This document shows positions 58,225 to 64,000 of a DNA stretch of 64,000 nucleotides, in pieces. A program made the translations under genes and the position numbers. Origin of the DNA: Smallanthus sonchifolius (taxonomy: Eukaryota; Streptophyta; Magnoliopsida; Asterales; Asteraceae); assembly GCA_023525975.1 (NCBI GenBank), contig CM042022.1:439001-503000 (forward strand), given 5' to 3'. Under the pieces are notes generated by a model. That model did not search any database and had not been told where the DNA came from. It saw nothing but the letters and a program-made list of their open reading frames with translations. Every line of letters starts with the position of its first letter. Position 1 is the stretch's first letter.

Positions 58225-60692
58225 ATGCGTTTGTTTAATGTCGCGGAAACGCCTAACACCCTAGGAAGTTCTTTACCCCCCCCAGCTGCATCTAATTGGT
58301 CGACTAGCCCATTAACGCAAAATCTTAACCTAGTTTCACCCATCGTACCTATTCCCCAAATTACCACCTCGTTAGCGACGGATGACTTTTCTAAACCTTA
58401 TCGACCCGCGGCCTTAGTCGCTAAGTCTAAATTCATCGCGTGCATCGCGCAGGCGGAGTTTCTTTCCAAATTACATATGATGTCGGTTATAGGCAAGTAT
58501 GATGGGTCAGGGGACCCGGATGATCATCTCAACGTTTTTGTGAGCGCCGGCGGGGTGGAGCAGTGGTCTGTTCCTGTGTGGTGTCACATGTTTGTACAAA
58601 CTTTGGTAAGGGCAGTGCGTTTGTGGTATGACAGTTTACCCACTGGCGGGATCGATACCTTTGAAGACGTGGTTAAGCGTTTTATGTAGCAATTTAGCCA
58701 ACAAAAGCACCACACTAAGGATAAAACAGAAATCCTTCACATCAGACGTCGGTACGATGAATTTGTGGAACAGTTTTTGGTCAGGTACAAGCTGGAGAGT
58801 TTGCAGATAGGCGAGGCCACTTAAGATCTCATGGTGGCGGGATTTGTAAACGGGGTCCATGATGACCATTTAATCCGGCGCCTTCATGGCCCAGAAGGAA
58901 TGCCCCAAACCATGGAGGCCCTCATGGCCGTGGCGAAAGTTCATGTAAAGGCAGAAAAATCAGTGGCGCAGAATAGGGCGCGTGAAAAACATAGGCAGAC
59001 GCGGCGGGCATTAGAACCTTACGGCAGAAGGGACGTGGATCGATCTCATCGATTCTCCCAGCGCCCAGGAAGTAATTCGAGATTCCAGTTATCCAGTCCT
59101 TATCATAGGGCTGATGGGATACGCGAGTCACACTCCACGTGCACCCCCTATACACCCAGGAGCGAGACTTCAAGCATCTCTCATCGTTCCTCACATCCCA
59201 CATCATCATATCCAGCTTTAAGCAAAACCCCAGCGCCATCCTAGCATCAGAAAACTTGAAATTGGAAGAACCCCGACCCATATGAGATAACCTCGCGCGG
59301 GATTCTAAAAGTTATTGTGCTTATCACAAAGGCGTCGGACATGATACAGACTCTTGTTACAAGCTAAAACGACAAATCGAGTTGCAGGTTAAAGCAAGGA
59401 AGTTGACGCACCTGCTAAAAGATAACAAGTCGACAGACGCTTCTGGCGTGAAGGGGAAGGATGTCCCCATTGTCCCACCTCCCCGCGTGCGCGACTTGTA
59501 CATGGTCAGGGGAGGGGTACCTGCCCTGCGGGGAAGAAAGAAGAGGATGCTCGAAGTTTCTGATGCTTGGATAGAGGTACCCCTGACATTTCCGCCTCAA
59601 GTTGGGGATTATCACGTGGGTCCTTTAACTATCACAACTTTGGTTGGCTCGTACTGAATGCATCGTATCTTCATAGACACGGAGAGCTCGTCAGATATTC
59701 TGTATGAACAATGTTTCAGACAATGGACCTTACTGACCAGGCACGCCTAGAGGAGGTTCACGCGCCAATCATGGTATTTTCAGGAGAAACTGTTAAACCT
59801 TTGGGCCAAATCTCTTTCCTGGTTACATTGGGTGATCGCAACCGGGTCCGCACTGTGACACTTCAATTTCTGGTAGTACCCACCTATTCTCAGCACAACA
59901 TAATTTTAGGGCGTACATCCCTAGGAATTTTGGCAACTGCAGTATCAACGTCTTTGGGGTTAGTAATATTCCCTACTCTACGCGGGGTCGGCAAGGTTTG
60001 GGGAGACCAGGAGTGTACGACGATAGAAGAAACAACTATAACCCCGCTAGAAGCAGTTCTCACGGCCCCTGAAAAATGGTCCATCATTCCGGAGTTTCAC
60101 ACTCAAACCGTTACCATTGGTCATACACTAGCCCCAAACATCAGAGCACATCTCAAAGAGTTACTATGTGACAACATGGGCATATTTGTTTTTCAGCCCG
60201 CAGACATGGTGCGAGTTCCGCGGGACATAGCGGAACATACCCTGCAAACCTATAAATATGTTGAACCGGTAGTACAAAAGCAACGAAGTATGGCGCCGGA
60301 AAGGAGTGCGGCGGTGGTGAAAGAGGTCAAAAGGTTGGTAGAGGCTAGAATACTCAGAGAAGTACGATACCAAACCTGGATTGCCAACCCAGTTATGGTT
60401 AAGAAATCGGATGGATCACGGAGGGTGTGTGTGGATTACAAAGATTTAAACAAGGCGTGCCAAAAGGATTCTTACCCCCTCCCTGAAATAGACTCTAAGG
60501 TGGATTCACTAGGCGATTCCCCTATAAGTGCTTTCTTGACGCTTACAAGGGGTATCATCGAGTACATATGACACCCGAAGACGAAGATAAGACCGCCTTC
60601 CATACAGACATAGGAATCTTTTGCTATACCAGGATGCCCTTTGGGCTTAAAAATGCGGGTGTCACTTACCAGCGCCTTATGGACACTGTATT
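58225..60692 (+). pseudogene. Ty3/gypsy (Tat/Athila-like) gag-protease-RT remnant, truncated in RT
   Basis: Gag (58225-59244) holds the Retrotrans_gag core (GKYDGSGDPDDHLNVF, VWCHMFVQTL, FEDVVKRFM) with stop codons in frame at 58687 and 58822. A knuckle-like region (YCAYHKGVGHDTDSCYKLKR, 59313-59372) follows in another frame. The protease motif reads IDTESSSDILY (59670-59702): the catalytic DTG has become DTE, a break if old. From 59711 the frame continues with PVVQKQRSMAPERSAAVV, then REVRYQTWIANPV, VCVDYKDLNKA and YPLPEID, the fingers of reverse transcriptase. It stops at 60569; the next RT block (EDEDKTAFHT, MPFGLKNAGVTYQRLMD) is in a different frame. The element ends abruptly at about 60692, before the YxDD site; RNase H, integrase and the 3' LTR are absent. 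Confidence 0.75.
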
Positions 60693-61804
60693 TGTGTTGA
60701 TCTCTTTTTCGCAAATCCTAAGTTTATATAAGTTACGTTTTGCATCCGTAATTGATGGCTGACCTCATCACCTCTCAACAAAGGATAGCGGTGTATTACA
60801 TACGTGTATGGACCCTCAAGTTTACAACACGTACAAAATGCCACTATTCTTTTGTAAAATCTCAACCAATTCCAATTAAAACTTCATTTTCATAGAAACA
60901 AATAAAGCCTTCAAAATAAACTCTAGCCCACCAATGTTTCTTTTTTGAATTTTATAACATTTAGTTACTCTTTTTAATGGTCAAACCAAGATACCTAATC
61001 CACAACATATTGATTTTTATTCATTCAATTTTAAGTAATTTACTAATTACCAATATTATAATAAAATAATTTAAAATAATATACCTTATTAGGTCTATAT
61101 GAATGTTCAAACAAAGGGGGATTGGGATGTCCATGAGCACACCAAAAAAGAACGACAAAATTAAGCAATAACGAGATACGATGTTTTTCAAGTATAATTG
61201 AGGAATCGAGTGGAAAATCACACTCATGACAAAAAAATATTATTTTTTTGAACGCCTAACTCATACATCCTCTAAAATCTACATTATTGCCCCTCAACCA
61301 CTTCTTAAAAAATACATTTACTACACACGTTGATACCGTTAGGGTACATGCCGGCCCGTGACAAAAATTATTGATGGGTCTCTTTGAAGGTTATACCTGT
61401 CAATCAATAAAAGATAGGGGACCCCGTAGTATGTACAAACGCAAAAAGTACTTTTCATCAGCTTTGTTTCCATAACCGGGCCCACGTCAGATCCAACATA
61501 CACTCTCTTCCCTCGACCTTCCTCCATCAATGTTAGCGGTGATCACTCGCCGGAGATTCTTCCACCTCCGATCGCCGGTTTGCTTCCTCACACACAGTGC
61601 CTCTTTCCCCTTCCTTGTATATACACATCGCCATATTTATTTGATAAATAATAGTTGATACTTTTAGTTAAAAGCTAGGGTTTTAAATGTTGTAGCACAG
61701 TTCTCAGTTTACTAATATACGAAGGCTTATCCGATCACATTTGAAATTTGATTAATATACGGCACTCTCTTCAATTTCATTCACACACATATTCGCAAAT
61801 AAAT
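60693..61804 (+). other. Intergenic and PDAT1 promoter/5'UTR
   Basis: 60693-61300 is AT-rich with nothing recognised. 61500-61804 is more GC-rich, with ct-rich and c-rich tracts typical of a leader; the PDAT1 start codon follows. A TATA-like tatttgataaataata lies near 61636. Confidence 0.4.
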
Positions 61805-62289
61805 ATGCCGGCGGCTAGGAGGAGGAAGGGCGGTGGTTCGAAGAAAGCAACGACTTCCGGCCAGCAATCAGCGTCAAAAATTGATGATAAATTCGAAGAA
61901 CGGAAGACAGAAAAAGAGAAGAAAACGAAGGATTTGAATAATAACCATCACAATAGCAACAGTTTGAAGAGAGAGAGGAGTAAACGGTCATGTATAGATA
62001 ACTGTTGTTGGTTGATCGGATTTATATGTTCGACTTGGTGGTTTTTGCTGTTCTTATACAATGCGATGCCGGCATCGTTCCCGCAGTACGTGACGGAGGC
62101 GATAACCGGGCCAACGCCTGACCCACCGGGTGTGAAGTTGCATAAAGAAGGGGTAAAGGCGAAGCATCCGGTTGTTTTTGTACCCGGGATTGTGACCGGT
62201 GGGCTTGAATTGTGGGAAGGACACCCCTGTATGGATGGGCTGTTTAGGAAGCGGCTTTGGGGTGGCACATTTGGTGAAGTATATAAAAG
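61805..62289 (+). CDS. PDAT1: Phospholipid:diacylglycerol acyltransferase 1, first exon (partial)
   Basis: 485 nt from ATG to a donor (aaag|gtaatt), phase 2, encoding 161 aa. PDAT1 moves an acyl chain from the sn-2 position of a phospholipid to diacylglycerol, making triacylglycerol in the ER. Visible features: a basic, lysine-rich N-terminus (RRRKGGGSKK) that faces the cytosol; one membrane helix (CCWLIGFICSTWWFLLFLYN, residues about 67-86) after SCIDN; the conserved NAMPASFPQYVTE and then the start of the LCAT-like alpha/beta-hydrolase domain (HPVVFVPGIVTGGLELWEG and LFRKRLWGGTFGEVYKR). The catalytic serine, aspartate and histidine lie in later exons beyond 64000. Exon 2 was not found in the remaining 1.7 kb, so intron 1 is at least that long. 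Confidence 0.93.
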
Positions 62290-62640
62290 GTAATTGCATA
62301 AGTTTATGATCTTATTTTATGTTTTAGCTCTGGTTAAGCTGTTATTGAGTTGTGATAGTATCATGGAATGAATAGGAAGATGAGATACCAATTATTTTAT
62401 GATTTTCCTGTGAATCTTTCTTTCACAAACTTGTTTTATAAGGAAATCAACAATTTGATTGTGATCATTTGATGACAATACACCTTTGTTTTATCTGTTA
62501 GTTCCTTGAATAATCAGAATTTACCAAACTCTAAAAAACGTCAAAAATGTTTTATTTTTGCAAATTTGAACTTAGAGCCTTACATAAAAACTATCTGGTG
62601 CACCAAGTTTTATTGAAGTTGAAAATAGAAACTCATAGTA

Positions 62641-63922
62641 TAGTGTGGACCACTAGGAACTTGTCTCTTGGGCAGTTGGTTTTGGAAAGTGAACATGTGC
62701 TGAATTGAAAATCATTGGTTAAAGGGGTCAGATTATGCATGTTTCCTCTTCAACGCTTTGATTTGTGATAATAAAGCATATGTTGGCGGCCCCTAGTCTA
62801 AACCTTTGTATCGACACGCCTTCCATATTAAATGTTCCTTTTTTTTTTACAGTTACCAACTTGTTTCTGGAACCAAGAAAGTTGTTGTGGATAAAAGTAC
62901 AAATAAACTCCATTTTCACCATAAGTAGCTTGAAGGTCACATCGATTAACCGTAGAAACATGGAAATCAAGCCCGTTCTCTTGAAATCATTGAACATGAA
63001 AATATAAGGCAAATTGACAATATTATTATTAACTTTGACTATAGAAGCACATCCAAACACAATCTCATGCACCATGTTTTGTCGTTGTTAATCATGTGAG
63101 TCTGATTATTGAATATCATATAATACAATTCAATGCTCAAATCCAAACAGTCCTAACTAAAAAAAAGAAACTTATAGGATACATTTTTGCACCTTAGTCT
63201 TGTAATATGCTGTAGATTGGTAGTTCAATGGTAGATAAACTCCCTGTTGTCGATAGCGATCATAGGGCTCGCTATAGCACGCTATGTAGCGAAACGCCCA
63301 TCCTCTGCTATATGGTAGATAAACTCCCTGTTGTTAATCATGTAGCGACCAGATAGCGAATATTCTGTAATTTTTCCTTTTTTTTAATTTTTTTATTTGA
63401 TAAATATAAATAGCGTTACTAGGTGAGCCAGAATATGAAGATTTAGATGATTAGTGATAGCATATTGATTATAATTGCTCAATAGTTGAATGTAAAATAT
63501 TTCTTAAATTTTTTGCTAGTTTATCGCTAAACATGAAATAGCGGGCGCTATTTCATCGTTATCGCTACGTAGCATATAGGTAGCCTGTCGCTATTTACGC
63601 TATTCGCTATTGACAACTATGGATAAACTGGGGTGCATAAAAAATTATATTAGTATTATGGACCACTAGGAATTCGTCTTAATAGTTATTGTGCAGGTGG
63701 TTTTTCAAATTGAAAGAAATGGAGATATCAATTCGTAATAACTAGTAAGAGTCAAATTAGACATGTCTGTGCTTCAACTTTGACTTTTTGATAATATGTA
63801 TCTAGCTTAAAAATTGCAATTCACTTCCACCATAAATAGGTTGATGGTCCCATCAATTAATGTAGAAACATGGAAATCATACTCATTTTGTTGAAATCAT
63901 TGAACATGAAAATGTATGTCAA
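62641..63922 (+). repeat. Two related blocks in PDAT1 intron 1
   Basis: Block A (62641-63008) and block B (63651-63922) share gtggaccactaggaacttgt/tggaccactaggaattcgt, agattatgcatgtttcctct/agacatgtctgtgcttcaa, cc(a)ccataagtagcttgaagg/ccaccataaataggttgatgg, and atggaaatca...ttgaaatcattgaacatgaa. They lie about 1 kb apart in the same orientation. Confidence 0.6.
63242..63621. mobile_element. hAT-type MITE in PDAT1 intron 1 (380 bp)
   Basis: It runs from CCCTGTTGTCGATAGCG to CGCTATTGACAACTATG, and the perfect 8-bp repeat gataaact flanks it at 63234-63241 and 63622-63629. Many cgctat/atagcg motifs lie inside. A 23-bp string that includes host flank plus left end (atggtagataaact and ccctgttgt) recurs at 63312-63334, inside the element. 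Confidence 0.7.
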
Positions 63923-64000
63923 TGGGAGTATGGGACTGTGTTTATATTTTAGCTTCTTTACTATTGAAGTTACAAGTACTAATCACTTTATCCAATCATA

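Larger units (their letters stand above)
62290..64000 (+). other. PDAT1 intron 1 (part), containing a local duplication and a MITE
   Basis: No exon was recognised to the window end. The intron holds two related blocks, 62641-63008 and 63651-63922, with a MITE (63242-63621) between them. The rest is AT-rich. Confidence 0.5.

Noticed and set aside
62728..63075. 115-codon minus-strand open frame in PDAT1 intron 1
   Set aside because: It spans one block of a local duplication whose other copy does not keep the frame.

Overview
This is a plant nuclear window: AT-rich, with intron-containing genes (GT-AG introns, plant-style UTRs) scattered in a dense, nested field of transposable elements. The protein set (RNA polymerase III RPC4, VPS2.1/CHMP2, ELF4-like, BIG GRAIN 1-like, MSL10, PDAT1) is that of a dicot. 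The LTR styles (TGTAACACCC and TGTCATACCC ends, long Tekay-like LTRs) suggest Asteraceae; the family assignment is inference.

Genes that look intact: RPC4 (4839-8154, +, 10 exons, 288 aa); ELF4-like (16580-16897, -, with a 5'UTR intron); VPS2.1 (24401-26777, -, 5 exons, 223 aa); BIG GRAIN 1-like (35113-36132, -, one exon); MSL10-like mechanosensitive channel (49441-52776, +, 5 exons, 769 aa); and the first exon of PDAT1 (61805-62289, +, running off the window). Broken genes: a FAR1-related sequence at the left edge split by an LTR, and a stress-response A/B-barrel gene (8362-9026, -) with a second fragment behind it; both A/B copies lose frame at the same codon. I see no operon-like or pathway clustering: these are independent housekeeping, developmental and lipid genes.

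The rest is mobile DNA whose order of insertion can often be read from target-site duplications (TSDs). 1-3.8 kb: a FAR1 exon holds a 3.07-kb solo LTR (TSD gtacg), which itself holds a 730-bp hAT-type element (TSD atttcaac). 10.2-11.7 kb: a second copy of that LTR family holds a 349-bp Helitron at a precisely recoverable empty site. 12.8-16.2 kb: three MITEs and a SINE. 18.2-23.3 kb: a solo LTR abutting a Helitron end, then a second Helitron remnant with tandem units. 30.4-32.6 kb: LINE tails, one split by a hAT element with a perfect 8-bp TSD that still encodes the N-terminus of a TTF/ZMYM-type transposase. 34.2 kb: a 294-bp copia-like solo LTR. 39.3-40.5 kb: a gag-only copia remnant, with two LTR ends head to head. 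41.0-45.8 kb: a 4.85-kb Tekay-like solo LTR containing two Helitrons, one nested in the very end of the other. 57.3-60.7 kb: a 3'-truncated Ty3/gypsy element (LTR, PBS, gag, protease, part of RT). 62.3-64 kb: PDAT1 intron 1 with a local duplication and another hAT MITE (TSD gataaact).

The least expected signal is an array of short hairpins in the 10.2-kb and 0.2-kb LTR family whose arms change in a paired, compensatory way. I found no CRISPR, defence or secondary-metabolite system. Exon borders were read by eye from splice consensus and reading frame and have no transcript support.
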